A stretch of DNA of 64,000 nt from Sciurus carolinensis (Eukaryota > Chordata > Mammalia > Rodentia > Sciuridae): positions 46,729,292 to 46,793,291 of the forward strand of contig NC_062222.1 in assembly GCF_902686445.1 (NCBI RefSeq), read 5' to 3'. Below, one piece after another: positions 31,701 through 42,774 of the stretch; position 1 is the first letter of the stretch, and the number at the start of each line of letters is the position of its first letter. Below the pieces are notes generated by a model. It was given only the letters and a program-made list of their open reading frames with translations. It was not told where the DNA came from and searched no databases. Both the position numbers and the translations under genes were made by a program.

Positions 31701-34700
31701 CATTCTCATACTTAAAATGAGAACTATGTATACAAAATGAGACCATGTCTATATGTGTTAATACAGCATATATCATTACTATCATTACACCTCATCAAAA
31801 TGTGAACTGTTTTTATAGAATTGAAATAGAAGAAAAGCGTATGGCTTTAGATAAAATACAAGGGGAAGAAAATGTAGAAGTACTACTATTGGTGAACATT
31901 GAGGGAAATACCTTCCTGGTTTAAAAAAAAAAAAAAAGTGTTGGGGGGAAGTAGGCACTTGAGAGTGCCTTCAAAAAACTTTAGGCTAGTATGGTTTTCT
32001 GAGGATAATAATCTTCATCTCACAGAAAGGGAGAGGTGCCAGAAATCTGTAAAGTGGTAGGTGGAGGGGTAACTTACAAGGTGTCTAAAAAGTTAAACAC
32101 ATAGGCAAAGCAGGATCACTTTTATTCAATAAGCTCAATACATTTTTTTCCCCTCAGCCTCCAGACACCTTTTTAGGTAAATAGTTCTAAATTTGAAGCA
32201 TTAAGTTTAATTTTGAACCTGAGAAATATAAATAGTAAACATCTTATTTTTTTCTATTTCCAAACTTTCTGAACATGCTAGGTGTTTATTGTACTCCTCA
32301 GATTCACAGTGACCCATTGCTTAATGTGTGTCTTTAGAAAAGTTTAAATATTTTAGATAGTTGATTGTTAAAACCCCTGACAAGAGAGAGCTTTCCTGCT
32401 AATGTTTGAGGAACTTGAAATTGTTCACTAAGAATATGACAGCCTCTCCCTATTATGATTTGAATATGGTTTGTCACCTCCAAAACTCATGTTGAAATTT
32501 ATTTCCCATTATGAGATGCAGTATTAAAAGTTGGAACCTTTAAGAGATGATTAGGGCTCTGCCCTTGTGAATGGATCAGTCTATTTTTGCAATTAATGGA
32601 TTAATGGACTAATGGGCTATCTTGTATTTAGACTCAGAAGTTAAATTGCTAAAGGACTGAGTGTCTAGCAATAGATTTTAAAAAGTTAATTTTAGAAAGA
32701 ATTAGTTTTTTTGTTCCTACTCTTCTGATGCATGTTAGTTCTGAAGCACAGCTGAAATATATGTTGTCTTGCTGTATTAAGCTGTATTGATATGAGTTTT
32801 TTTTTTTTAAATTGGGTCAAAAGGGTACTAGGAACTGGGTGTGTGGCGTATGCTTACAATCCCAGAGACTTTAGAGGCTGAGGCAAGAGGATGACAAGTT
32901 TAAGGCCAACCTGGGCAATTTAGTTTCAAAAAAAGGGGAAAGAGATGCTGGGGATGTAGCTCACTAATAGAGCACCTGCAGAGTACCCTGGGTTTAATCC
33001 CCAGAAATGCAAAATAAATAAATAAAAAGCCGGGGGATGTGATAGGCCCATCATACCTAATGATGTTTAGTTTAGGGTGCCACAGTTTTTGGGGATGGTT
33101 ACCAGGGATTGAACTCAGGGGCACTCGACCACTGAGCCATATCCCCAGCCCTATTTTGTATTTAGAGACAAGTCTCACTGAGTTGCTTAGCACCTCACTT
33201 TTGCTGATCCTGGTTTTGAACTCCCTATCCTCCTGCCTCAGCCTCCTGAGCTGCTGGGAGTTTTCAGGCATGAGCCACTGTGTCCTGCTGGGATGCCACA
33301 TTTTAAAAAGATGTGACAAGCTAGAAGTAGACAGTCATGAAGGCCAATGAATGCTCAACAAACTCAAAAGATACAGATACTGAAGGGTAAACAGCAGCAC
33401 CAGTTTTTTCATTCTAATGTGTATTATAATTGCCCATGGGAATTAGTCTTCCAAGTTTGCTTATTATTCATTCACCAACAATATGAGAACCTAGTCATAT
33501 GCCAGTTGCTGGCCAGGCAATGGACATACAAAACAAGAAGAAAAAAAAAAATCCTACCATCAAGGAGTTTTCATTTTACTATGGGGAAACACATAATAAA
33601 TGAAGCAAGTAGATGAGGTCATCTGTGTTACAAATAATATGGTCAGGAAAGGCGTTGCAGAGAATGTAAATGTCTTAGTGTGTTTGGGCTACTGTAAGAA
33701 AGTGCCATCAGATATGTGTCTTATGAACAACAGAAACATGTTCCTCACAGTTCTGGATGTTGGAAAGTATAACACCAAGATACTAACAGATTCAATGTCT
33801 TGTGAGGGACATCTCTTCCTGATTTATAGAGTGGAATCTTCTTGCCGTGTCCTGACATGGGGGAAGGAGCAAGGCAGTTCTTGGGCCTCTTAAAATAGGA
33901 CTAATTCCATTCATGAGTTACTCATCTTCTAGTGATCCCGCTTCCTAATACCTTCACATTGGTGATTAGGTTTCGACATATATGAGTTTAGCAGGGGTAC
34001 TACCATTGGAGACTGTAGCAATGAAAGAGCGGTTGCCAGTATTAGGAAGAAGAGTATTCATATAGGGAATAGCAGGTTCAAATGTCTAGAGGCAGGAGTG
34101 TCTATGAAACAGCAAAGGATCAAATGTGATAGAATGGAAAGAGAGAAGTAAGGAGATGTGGTCAAAAGTTATAGAAGGCCATATTAAATAGAGTCTTTAA
34201 GGTTTTATAGGCTTTGGTTTTCATTCTAAATAGGATGAGAAGCCACTGGAGGGATTTTAAGTAGAAGAAAGACTTGACCTAATGTATAATTTAGTGGGAT
34301 GACTCGGATTCAGTGCTAAGATTGGAACATGGATGGTGTTAGGGTTTGTAGGTGAAAACTACAAACATGTGAGACAATGCAGGAAGGTTTAGAGGAGAAA
34401 TGATTGGGTTCTAAGAGTCTTAATCTAATCAGTGAATTAATCTCTGATGGGATTAATTGAAGTGGTAGGTTATGGCTGGAGGAGATTGGGGTGTGGCTAT
34501 GGGGTATATATTTTGTATCTGGAGAGTGGAGTCTCTATCTCTGCTTCCTGATGATGCGAGCTGCTTCCCTCTGCCATGCTCTTCTGCCATGATGTTCTGC
34601 CTCACCTGGAACCCCAAGGAATGGAGCCGGCCTTCTGTGGAATAAGACCTCTGAAACAGTGAGCTCTCAAACCTTTCCTCCTCTTTAATTGTGCTGGTGA

Positions 34701-37700
34701 CATCATTTAGTCATAGCAGTGAAAAAGCTGGCTAAAACAGATGGACATAGTTATGGGGTGGGGGGATCAAAGTCACAAGATTATGGCAATAATATATGGT
34801 GGCCTGGAACAGGATGGCATTGGTGAAGTTGATGAGAAGTAGTTAGATCCAACTGAAGGTACAGCCAACAGAGTATGTTGAATGTGGGGTAAAAGAAAAT
34901 AGAATCAAGAATGGCTAAGATTTTTGCTGTAAACATCTGGAAGTATGGAGTTGCTCTTAACTGAGAAGAGGGAACTAGATGGAATAGTTTTGTGGTGAAT
35001 GTCAGGGGGACATCTTTAGAGGCCCATCAGACATCCAAGTGATTAGTATATCCCCTTATGTAAGCCCTTGTGAGTGGGAAGCCAAATCATGAATAGTTTT
35101 CTTAGGAATGAAGGATAAACTCAGGAAATAAGAGTTGAAGGATCATGACTCATCTGTGATAGCTTTCATCTTCTTAGGGTCCAGAAACAACCCCTTCTTG
35201 GATGGGGCTGGAAAAACAAGACCCCAGTTCCATCATCAGCCTCCCTTTTCTAGACTTATCTTAAATCATTCCCTTTTGTACACATTGTTCCTTCAAAATG
35301 GGTGGGACAGGCTGTAGCTATGTTTCTTCATGAGGTTGTACTCTCTTTAGGCTTCTTAGTCATCTCAACTGAGCATGAAACTTCTTAGCAACCAAACCAT
35401 TTTCAATCATTACTTTGAGTGAGTTACTTATTTTGATGGCTAATTATTGAAAAAGTTGCTGCATCCCTCCTTGCTTTACTTTTAGAGGGTAATCTTCTCT
35501 TTATTTAAGTTTCCTAGCAATGAATGCTATTTGAAATAAAGTTAGTTAGAATACTTTATGAGTCTCCTAAGTATACAACTTTGAAGTATGTTGTGCTTTG
35601 GATATGAGGTTTCCCCTGAAAAGGTAATGTTTTAGGCAGTACAGGGATATTCAGAGGTGATATGATTATATTATGACAGCTAGAACCTGAAAAATGGATT
35701 AATCATATAAATGGAGAATTGGTGGAATATGGCTGGAGGAAGCAGGTCAATGGGGGTGTGCCCTTGGGGATTATAACCTGTTCCTGTCTCCTCTCTCTCA
35801 TGTGTCGCCCCCTCTCCTCTCCCCTTCCTCCCTCCTTCCTTCCTTCCTTCCTTCCTTCCTTCCTTCCTGGCCACCATGCTGAGAAGCTTTCCTCTGCTGC
35901 ACCCTTCTGCCATGATGTTCTGTCTCACCTTGGGCCTAGAGCAATGGAGTCAGCTGACCATTAAAACCCTAAGCCCCAAATAAACTTTTCTTCCTCTAAC
36001 TTGTTCTTGTTGGATACTGTGGTCACAGTGATGAAAAGCTAACACACAGTGATATTTGGAAACTGCACCGTGTCTTACTTCTGAAATAACTGGGTGTATT
36101 TCATTTTTACAATGAAGATTAATATTAGCCCCAGTTGTTTGAAAGATTGTCACTGTGACCAAAATTCCCAATAAGAACAACTTAGAGGAGGGAAAGTTTA
36201 ATTTGAGGCTCATGATTTCAGAGATCTCAGTCCATAGACTGACTCCATTGCTCTGGGTGCAAGATGAGGCAGCACATCATGGCAGAAAGCAGGGTGGAGG
36301 AGCATTGCTCCATTCATGGAAGCAAGGAAACAGAGAAGGGATGAGGGGAAAGGGGCTGCAGAGAAGATGAACTCTTCCAGGGCACACCCCTGAGTGATCT
36401 GTCTCCTCCAGACATGCCCCACCTGCTTACAGTTACCATTCAGTCCCTTCAACTAAGGTGGCCTGATCCGGTTACAGCTCTCATACTCCTCATTTTACCT
36501 CTGAATAGTCCTGAATTAACACAGGAACTTTTGGAGGACACCTCATGTGCAAACCATAGTAATTATCATTGTTATTTTGTTTCTCTAAATAATTCAAGTG
36601 TTGAAATGCATAGGAAAATAGACTGACTTTATCTTTTATACATACAGACCCAACCTGGCATGTACCTTTGAAATCTCCAGAAGTCCAGGATAAGTTTTTG
36701 TGTGTTTTGTACAGCATGAGTTTATAAATAGTAATTGCTTTTTATGAACTGCTTTGTATGTGTCTATGTATATATGTGCACCTTTGTATATGTTCCACAT
36801 TCTTCACCACAGGAAATATAACAGTAAATTAGTATTCTTAGTGTTATCAAAATCAAGACATAATCACTTATGTCAGCATCCAATTAAATATTAAATATTT
36901 CCAAGACTAAGTACATTGCAGACCTTTTCAAGTATATATTTTATTTCTGTTATATTTGAAAATTAATTATGATTCCATTTATATTTTATAGGATCTAAGC
37001 CTTTTCCACGCTATGGTTATAAACCCTCCCCTCCAAATGGATGTGGCTCTCCGCTGTTTGGTGTTCATGTAAGTATTGTTTTTATATTTGGTAACTTTTA
37101 TGTCTGGTAGTTTTTGTAATACTTTTGATAAGACTTTGTGTATTCTCAGGCTCACAAATAATTTTGCCTGTTGTAATAGTGATTAGGTTTATTATGCTCT
37201 TTTGGCAAAACATATTTAACTCCTAGGAAAACTAAATGGGGTACAATTATCTTATTTACATTATTATCATTCAAATTATATTTCCTAATGTTACAAACAT
37301 GATTTTAAAGTTTAAAGTACAAAAGTAATACAGGGGGAAAATATAAATAAAGCATGCGTTCTATATAAAAACAAGACTAAGTTGCAGTTGTTGGGGAGAA
37401 TGGACCTGAGCCCATAATTATGGGAAAAAATGTTTATGAGAATGATTCCTATTCATAAAAGTTTTGTGAATTATTTAAAATAAAAAGAATTGTAAATTCA
37501 AAGTAGTGGTATTTGAAGGAAATGGATAAATACCTAAATCTTAGGAAACAACCAAAAAAAAAATATTTGAGTTGTAGGCATTTAAAATTTTCTGTGACAT
37601 TTCACAAAAAGCCCATTTTATTTGTCAGAAAGAAGAAAACACTCAAAATTCAAACTTACCTAGCTCCTGTAGTAATCCTTTAACATCTTTGATCTTATCT

Positions 37701-40035
37701 TTTTCTTTCAAAATTATGCTTTATGTTATGGACAGTAAGAAGTTGTGTTTGTTGCTGGTGGGTAACTTAGTATTCTAACATTGAAGAATAGGGAGCAGCG
37801 AGACATAGCTGAGACATAGTCTCGCAGGTGGGTCTGGGTAAGAGTAATGGGCAGGTTTGTTACACGGGACACACTGGTAAGCAGAAATGGATTTGGGGGT
37901 TATGTACACAGCAGTCATTGTCATTTACTTCTTCTGATAAGCCTATTTGAATGTGGTACTTCAGGGGAGGAAATGCATTTTGTTAACAGTAATCCATCTC
38001 AATGTCTCTTGCAGCTTAACATTGGCATCCCTTCCCTGACAAAGTGCTGTAACCATCACGACAGGTGCTATGAGACCTGTGGCAAGAGCAAGAATGATTG
38101 TGATGAGGAATTCCAGTATTGTCTCTCCAAGATCTGTCGAGATGTGCAAAAAACACTAGGACTAACTCAGCACGTTCAGGGTAAGGATGTTCTGGTGGGT
38201 TGGGGATGAGCGTAATATAATACAGAAGTAAAAAGTGCTAGGAAAACTTGGAGGAGGGTGTCTGAGACAGAAAGAGAGAAGAATTTGTCTACCTTGTACC
38301 CTGGAATATGCCCTCTGAATGATCAGAGCCTAAACTGAAACCCTGAATCAAGTTGTCCTGCAGTCCATTGAGGCTGCTATAACAAACTACAGTAGACCCA
38401 GTAGTTTACAAACAATAGAGATTCATATTTCATAGTTCAGGAGGCTGAGAAGTACAAGATCAAGGCACTGGCAGATTCGTTTTCTGGTGAGGGCCCAGTC
38501 CCTCGTTCCTAGAGGGCACCTTCTAACAGTGTCATCACATAGTGAAAAGGATTAGGCAGCTCTCTGGGACCTCTTTTTTAAGGGGATTAGGCCATTTGTA
38601 GGGGCTCCACCCTCATGACGTATTAATCTACCAAAGGCCTCATCACCTAATTCATCATCTTGGAGATTAGAATTTCAACATAAACATTTTTAGAGGAACA
38701 CAAACATTCAGATGATAGCACTAGTGAATTCAAGAGCACAGGACACTGATTTTGGAGTAGGACATTCTAGAAGATTTGAGTCTTACCTGTGTCTTCTTCT
38801 GTATCTCTGTTGGGAGGATCCCCCAAACCACCCCTAGGTTCAGGGATATGCCAGGAGGACTCACAGGATCCCTCACTTGGTCATATCACCACTGTGATTT
38901 ATTATGGTGAAGGCCTGCAAAGGAAAATCAGCAAAGGGGAAAGGTGCTTTGGTGTCCTCATTTATGAAATAAAGAGAATGAGAATACACACCTACCTCAT
39001 AGAGTTGTCATAATGGCAACCTCAAATATTTGTGGAAATGTAAATCACCGTTCAAGTAATAGTAGTAGGTACGAGATTTCTCTCCTGTCAAGCCAAAGAA
39101 TGTGCTATACACTGAAATCAGAAGAGAAAGGGCAATGAGATGGGGCAGGAAAGGAATCTAATATTTTTAATCACTTACCTTAAGATACTGTGCTGGATAC
39201 TTCACTCATGTTTCCATTTGATATAAAATCCAAATAAGGAGGTGGTGTTATCTCTATTTTTCAAGGAAGAGAACTGAAGTTCAGAAAGAAGTAGGTTATC
39301 CCAAGTTAGACTTTTAGAAAAAAAGACTGAGACTTGTTTTCTGTCTATTAGAGTATTCCCTAAATCTTAATAACTGTACAGTATGTAATTTCTGTTCTAG
39401 GGGAAGCTTGAATTCACCATTTCTGTCCCCTTGCATGCTTTGGGCTCAGGTAAACTAATGCACAGATGAGGCATAGCCAGATGCATTTCCTGTTCTCTCA
39501 GAAGAACATAGGAATGTGGCTAAATGATGAAATCAGTTTTCTCAGTCTCCTTAATAGTCTAGCCTTTATAGTTTCTGGGTTGATTGTGCTCCTTAGTTAC
39601 ACAATCTTTTGAAGAACTTTAAAAATAAAGTGTTAAGATTTTAATAAAAAAAAATTCTTCCTTACCATGAATATTTGAAACTGAAAGTATTCGAACACCA
39701 AAGCCATTTTGTGCCACATCTCAACAAATGTACCATGTTGAAATGCTCTCATTTGGATGTTTCAAGTTTCTTAAATAAGAAAAGTAAATCAATCACCTCT
39801 TTTTTTTTTTTTTTGCTGGTGGTGGTACTGAGGTACTGAGGATTGAATCTAGGGGCATTCTATCACTGAGCTACACCCCCATCCCATTTAGTTTCTTTTT
39901 GTTGTTGTTGTTGTTTTTTTTTTTTTTTGAGATAGAATCTTGCTAAGATGCCCAGGCTGGCCATTATTTTTGTGATCATCCTGCCTCAGTTCCTGAGATT
40001 ATAGGAATATGCCCACAGTGCCTGACTTCCATTAC

Positions 40036-40091
<56 letters not shown>

Positions 40092-41107
40092 AACCTTAAA
40101 GAAATTAAAAAATCCTAAGGCAGAAACATTTTTGATTCCTGTGTCCACTGACCACTAGGCTAAATTTGGTATTAGTAAAAGTATATGGGTTCCATATACT
40201 TTAAACATCTTTTGTTTTGTTATTATTTTGATACTGGGGATTGAATCCAGGAGTACTCTACCACCAAGCTACACCCCTGGCCCTTTTTAGTTTTTTATTT
40301 TGAGACAGGGTTTTGCTAAATTGTCCAGGCTGCCCTCGAACTCATAATCCTCCTGTCTCAACTTCCTGAGACTGGGATTACAGGTGTACTTTAGCTTCTT
40401 CAGTGATGTGTGATCATTTTTTAGAAGCCACTGGTCATAATGACATGTTTTGAAGTTTCCATTTTTAAATTTTATTTCTTCTGCACCTAATATATCTTTC
40501 TAGGGCTGGGGTAGTTCGGAGGTAGAGTGTGTGCTTAGCATGGGTGCACACCCTGAGTTTGATCCCCAGCACTAAAATTAAAAAAAAAAAAAAAATCTTT
40601 TCCTTGAAAAGCAAATTTAGGAGCTATCACACATCTCTATTAGTGATTATATTTCTCAGATAAAAAGGAATTTACCCTTGATTAACTGATCAGTGTTTTA
40701 GTGAAGTTCAAGTTCATTACCTGTCTAGTATAAAAAAATCAGTTTGAACAGTTAAATGCCAAAAAAAAAAAAAAAAAAAAAAAGAAGGAGAAGAAGAAGA
40801 AGAAAGAAAGAAAAAGACATGGAAAAGAGACTAAAACTGAAGTCTGCTAGTACAGTGTGAGAGGGTCAAGGTGACCTTCCCCTAAGTTGTTTGGAGTGTG
40901 CACTAGGAATGTGCTTTTAACAGGTAACAGATGAAAAGAGCGATGCTTTGCAATTGCCTGACAGTAATCCCAATTTCCTCCTTTGCAGCATGTGAAACAA
41001 CAGTGGAGCTCTTGTTTGACAGTGTTATCCATCTAGGCTGTAAACCATACCTCGACAGCCAACGAGCTGCATGTTGGTGTCGTTATGAAGAAAAAACTGA
41101 TCTTTAA
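24494..41107 (+). CDS. PLA2G12A: Group XIIA secretory phospholipase A2
   Basis: A secreted, calcium-dependent phospholipase A2 that hydrolyses the sn-2 ester of glycerophospholipids. Four coding exons (24494-24698, 36992-37068, 38015-38180, 40989-41107) join in phase to 188 residues plus stop, one short of the usual 189. Residues 1-21 are a signal peptide with a leucine-rich core ending VRC. Exon 1 also carries the family's unusual N-terminal region ([14 protein letters not shown]). The active site [14 protein letters not shown] has the catalytic His109-Asp110 pair. The calcium loop is the atypical group XII form, GCGSPLFG at 85-92. The ATG at 24494 is chosen because the signal peptide starts there. 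Introns are about 12.3, 0.9 and 2.8 kb. No disabling change is seen. Confidence 0.97.
25500..25645 (-). mobile_element. ID SINE
   Basis: TATTGAACCCAGGACCTCAC and CATGCTAGGCAAGTGCTATA on + are antisense boxes B and A. In PLA2G12A intron 1. Confidence 0.9.
26050..26520 (-). mobile_element. LINE-2 relic
   Basis: AGAGCATTCCAGGCAGAGGG, AACAGCAAGTGCAAAGGA and GATGTTCAGGAAAGATCTCA on + are the antisense L2 3' region. Confidence 0.8.
26666..28107 (-). mobile_element. L1 with 5' inversion (twin priming)
   Basis: 26666-27669 is an L1 3' end on the - strand, from the T-run to [20 protein letters not shown]. 27670-28107 is L1 ORF2 on the + strand ([20 protein letters not shown] through [15 protein letters not shown] and beyond). 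The inverted part is ORF2 directly upstream of the - part, with a few codons missing at the junction. Similar flanks (AGAGTAAGGTC at 26655, AGATTAAGGTCC at 28111) look like a diverged target-site duplication. Confidence 0.85.
28686..28722 (+). repeat. (AC)n microsatellite
   Basis: About 18 AC units ending at the composite SINE that follows. Confidence 0.97.
28723..28955 (-). mobile_element. B1+ID composite SINE
   Basis: Antisense ID half (ACCACTGAGCTGCATCCCCC), a T-run, then an antisense B1 half (GAGACAAGGTCTCAGTAGGT, GTCCAGGCTGGCCTTGAACT). Confidence 0.92.
28985..29320 (-). mobile_element. L1-like 3' ends, two overlapping copies
   Basis: Two T-runs, each followed by a related stretch (TTATTGGTGCATTATAATTA and TTATTAGAGCATTATAATTA), then C/T-rich sequence. 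They look like two related insertions in a row. Assignment to L1 is tentative. Confidence 0.45.
29340..29990 (-). mobile_element. LINE-2 relic
   Basis: Degenerate antisense L2: GTAGCAATAGAGGCAATGAG, TTTTGTACATATTTTCAAGG and GACAGAGTTGCCATTAGCTG. Confidence 0.55.
30720..30960 (-). mobile_element. LINE-2 relic
   Basis: GGTGCTCATTATATGCTGGG, CCTGTCCTCATAGAAACTG and GGAAGGCCTCGCTGAGGAAG on + are antisense L2. Confidence 0.65.
31030..31490 (+). mobile_element. Unclassified interspersed repeat, first of a pair
   Basis: Shares layout with 36128-36560: TTTTGTCACTGTGACCAAAA, AAGAACAACTTAGAAGAGGA, TTACCTCCTCCAGCCACACC and TTTCACCTCTGAACATTCCT. Probably LTR or DNA-transposon derived. Confidence 0.6.
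32452..32800 (+). mobile_element. MaLR-type LTR relic
   Basis: TGATTTGAATATGGTTTGTC, AACTCATGTTGAAATTTATT and GGGCTCTGCCCTTGTGAATG match the MST/MLT pattern of old ERVL-MaLR LTRs. Confidence 0.7.
32828..33030 (+). mobile_element. B1+ID composite SINE
   Basis: TGCTTACAATCCCAGAGACT with GAGGCTGAGGCAAGAGGATG, then an ID half GCTGGGGATGTAGCTCACTA and an (AAAT)n tail. Confidence 0.9.
33080..33300 (-). mobile_element. B1+ID composite SINE
   Basis: Antisense ID (GGGATTGAACTCAGGGGCAC, ACTGAGCCATATCCCCAGCC) followed by antisense B1 (GTCTCACTGAGTTGCTTAGC). Opposite orientation to the adjacent copy, so the two could pair as a hairpin in RNA. Confidence 0.92.
33685..34020 (+). mobile_element. Old interspersed repeat (same family as 1975-7372)
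   Basis: GTGTTTGGGCTACTGTAAG, CAACAGAAACATGTTCCTC, ACAGTTCTGGATGTTGGA and GTTTCGACATATATGAGTTT mark one full copy. Confidence 0.7.
34336..34740 (+). mobile_element. MaLR-type solo LTR
   Basis: GTGAGACAATGCAGGAAGGT, ATGATTGGGTTCTAAGAGTC, TCTCTGCTTCCTGATGATGC, GCCATGATGTTCTGCCTCAC, ending AAGCTGGCTAAAACAG. Confidence 0.75.
35587..36047 (+). mobile_element. MaLR-type solo LTR with internal (CCTT)n
   Basis: Begins TATGTTGTGCTTTGGATATG, carries GGCTGGAGGAAGCAGGTCAA, GCCATGATGTTCTGTCTCAC and CCCCAAATAAAC, and ends near GATGAAAAGCTAACACA. The CCTT run at 35831-35868 is internal to it. Confidence 0.72.
35831..35868 (+). repeat. (CCTT)n tetranucleotide repeat
   Basis: Nine to ten CCTT units, nearly pure. 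Confidence 0.96.
36128..36560 (+). mobile_element. Unclassified interspersed repeat, second of a pair
   Basis: Same order of blocks as 31030-31490: TTGTCACTGTGACCAAAATT, AAGAACAACTTAGAGGAGGG, CTCCTCCAGACATGCCCCAC. In PLA2G12A intron 1, about 430 bp before exon 2. Confidence 0.6.
36992..37068 (+). CDS. PLA2G12A: PLA2G12A coding exon 2
   Basis: Acceptor TTTTATAG, then [18 protein letters not shown] and PLFGVH with the group XII calcium-loop segment. Donor CAT/GTAAGT in phase 0. Confidence 0.95.
37069..38014 (+). other. PLA2G12A: PLA2G12A intron 2, nothing recognised
   Basis: AT-rich intron without recognisable insertions. Confidence 0.6.
38015..38180 (+). CDS. PLA2G12A: PLA2G12A coding exon 3, active site
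   Basis: Acceptor CTCTTGCAG, then [18 protein letters not shown] with the His-Asp pair, and further cysteines in [18 protein letters not shown]. Donor CAGG/GTAAGG, phase 1. Confidence 0.97.
38365..38720 (+). mobile_element. Old interspersed repeat (same family as 1975-7372)
   Basis: GGCTGCTATAACAAACTACA, GGTGAGGGCCCAGTCCCTCG, GGGGCTCCACCCTCATGACG and AGAATTTCAACATAAACATT. The most complete copy in the window. Confidence 0.75.
38720..39040 (+). mobile_element. MIR SINE relic split by another insertion
   Basis: MIR left part at about 38720-38800 and right part (TATGAAATAAAGAGAATGAG, CTACCTCATAGAGTTGTCAT) at about 38960-39040. The 160 bp between is foreign and unassigned. Confidence 0.6.
39797..40027 (-). 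mobile_element. B1+ID composite SINE
   Basis: T-run, antisense ID (CTATCACTGAGCTACACCCC), a second T/G-rich run, then antisense B1 (GATGCCCAGGCTGGCCATTA). Confidence 0.92.
40041..40088 (+). repeat. (AT)24 microsatellite
   Basis: Pure AT dinucleotides over 48 bp in PLA2G12A intron 3; self-complementary and liable to form cruciforms. Confidence 0.98.
40208..40396 (-). mobile_element. B1+ID composite SINE
   Basis: ACTGGGGATTGAATCCAGGA, ACCACCAAGCTACACCCCTG, then GAGACAGGGTTTTGCTAAAT and GGGATTACAGGTGTACTTTA. Confidence 0.92.
40502..40597 (+). mobile_element. ID SINE
   Basis: GGGCTGGGGTAGTTCGGAGG, GAGTTTGATCCCCAGCACTA and an A-tail. Confidence 0.9.
40760..40817 (+). repeat. Poly(A) plus (GAA)n purine tract
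   Basis: A run of about 24 A followed by GAA/GAAA repeats, about 170 bp upstream of PLA2G12A exon 4. No mobile-element body precedes it. Confidence 0.9.
40989..41107 (+). CDS. PLA2G12A: PLA2G12A terminal coding exon
   Basis: Acceptor CTTTGCAG. Encodes [20 protein letters not shown] and ends EEKTDL-TAA. Confidence 0.97.
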
Positions 41108-42010
41108 AGAAGATTCTGACATTTGGTGGCAAACAAGGATGGAAGAATATAACCTTTGCCAAAAAAATCTAATGTTTTCACAGCATAAGCTGCCTTATTT
41201 TTGTGAAAGGGTCAGTTTAAGACCTTACAAGACTATATTTTAACGTTAAAACCTCAGTTAAAAAAAGTGGGGGAGGTGGAACAGAAGGTGTGCCTGTCTT
41301 CTCAGCTGTCTTCCTGGACATTGCTGCCTTGGGCCTTGGTGGACAAACTCTCGCTCAATCTCAAAAACAGGTATGTGTTAAGGGAAAAGTTTTGAAATGA
41401 AGAGTATGTAACTCAATTTTCACAACTACATTTACAAAAAAAGAGAGATCAAATGTAAAATTAATTATAAGATCTATTAAACATTATCTTATTTGGAAAT
41501 ATGGGGAAATCTTCATTTAAAGGATTGTTTATCGTGCCATTTTAAGTATACATTTATTCCTGGAAGGAACTGACCTTATTCTTTCTCTATTTTAATGACA
41601 CATAATATCAATGAGTCAAGCCAGTTACAAGCAGAGTATTTCCCCATTTCTCTTATAAAATTAGAACTATCAGCTGGTAACCTCTTAGGAAGAAACCCAG
41701 AATATCTAAGTATTCCTTAATGCCCAGAAGGTAATGTGAGCAAGGTTCAGAAGCACAGCCATTCCCATTTAATCAACCACTCTTACAACAAATGTCATCA
41801 TTTACTGTAACCCTTGCCGGAACTGGAGAAAAGATGGATTTAATGAAACAAATGAAAAGTTGTTTAGCATAATACACCAGAGCACTATATGCTGTTATGT
41901 TTCAGTGTTTATTACCTACTTCTTTTTCCTCATAGTAGACTCTGGAATATTTTTAAAAGACTATAACTTCTACAAACTGTGGTCTTAATAAAAAATTATT
42001 CTCCATATTG
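41108..42010 (+). other. PLA2G12A: PLA2G12A 3'UTR
   Basis: Non-coding, AT-rich, and free of recognisable mobile elements, unlike the sequence on either side. It ends near the AATAAA at 41987. The lack of insertions over 900 bp fits a retained transcribed 3'UTR. The end point is inferred. Confidence 0.65.
41987..41992 (+). terminator. PLA2G12A: PLA2G12A polyadenylation signal
   Basis: AATAAA about 880 bp after the stop, followed by a T-rich element near 42010. The nearest canonical signal at the end of the insertion-free tract. Confidence 0.65.
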
Positions 42011-42169
42011 TTTTTTTCTTTAATTCTTTAATTGTGGAGTCAAAAGGAATAGAAAAGGCAAGATGCAAAGAACTGCCTTTTATAGATCTCCTATTTACAT
42101 GGAAAATTAAGAGACATTTAAAAGCAAATCTTAGAAAACCTCAGCTGCTTCTAAAAATGTCCCGGAATG

Positions 42170-42293
42170 TTTTTTGTTTTTATTTTGAGACAGGGTCTAG
42201 CTGAATTGCTAAGGCTCATCTGAAACTTGTATTCCTCCAGCCTCAGGCTCCCAAGTTGCTGGGATTACATGTGTGGGTCACCATGTCTGGCTA
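42170..42293 (-). mobile_element. B1-like SINE
   Basis: Antisense: GAGACAGGGTCTAGCTGAAT, CCTCAGGCTCCCAAGTTGCT, GGGATTACATGTGTGGGTCA. Confidence 0.9.
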
Positions 42294-42774
42294 CGTCTGT
42301 GTTGAGAACTTTTTGACTCCATGGAATGCTCCGCTGTGTTCGGATACTGGCCTTTGCTTACCACTGCCTGTTGACTTTCCCTAGCCCAGGACCCCAAGCT
42401 GTGTATATTCTTTGGGTAACTTGTGGCCAAATTTGCTAAAATAAATTGCTTAGGAAGTCAGAAAAGGATAGCACAGAGATGTTCCCTTAAAGTCATTGTA
42501 GACAGAACTTCTTGGGCAGAAGGAAAATTATGTTTTGGAGAAAGGCCACATTCCTAACTTTGAATATGTGTTATTGCTGGAAACCTAATATCTTCCCAAA
42601 CTTGAGATGGCGGCATTCTGCTAAAAGACGTGTTCTCTATTAAATAAGGCAGGTGTACGCCCTGTGGCTAAATGAGCAAACTGGGCTTCAATTTGAGTGT
42701 TTGGAACCCTTGGTTGATACTTTATTTCAAAGTTTTGTGGAAGGGACAGTTTTGCCAGCCGTGATCACTTTTTA

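Larger units (their letters stand above)
33440..35010 (-). mobile_element. LINE-2 relic broken by later insertions
   Basis: Antisense L2 pieces at about 33440-33680, 34040-34330 and 34742-35010, in consistent order. An old repeat (33685-34020) and a MaLR LTR (34336-34740) separate them. Confidence 0.6.
24699..36991 (+). other. PLA2G12A: PLA2G12A intron 1
   Basis: 12.3-kb intron with the L1, L2, LTR and SINE copies listed separately. The stretches 24699-25499, 28108-28685, 29991-30719, 31491-32451 and 35011-35586 show nothing I recognise. Confidence 0.7.

Noticed and set aside
32079..32175. Inverted AAGGTGTCT pair as ends of a small DNA transposon
   Set aside because: Only about 9 bp match and there is no TA or other target duplication; chance is sufficient.
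40041..40088. (AT)24 run as a replication origin or regulatory element
   Set aside because: A plain microsatellite beside a SINE; nothing else supports a function.
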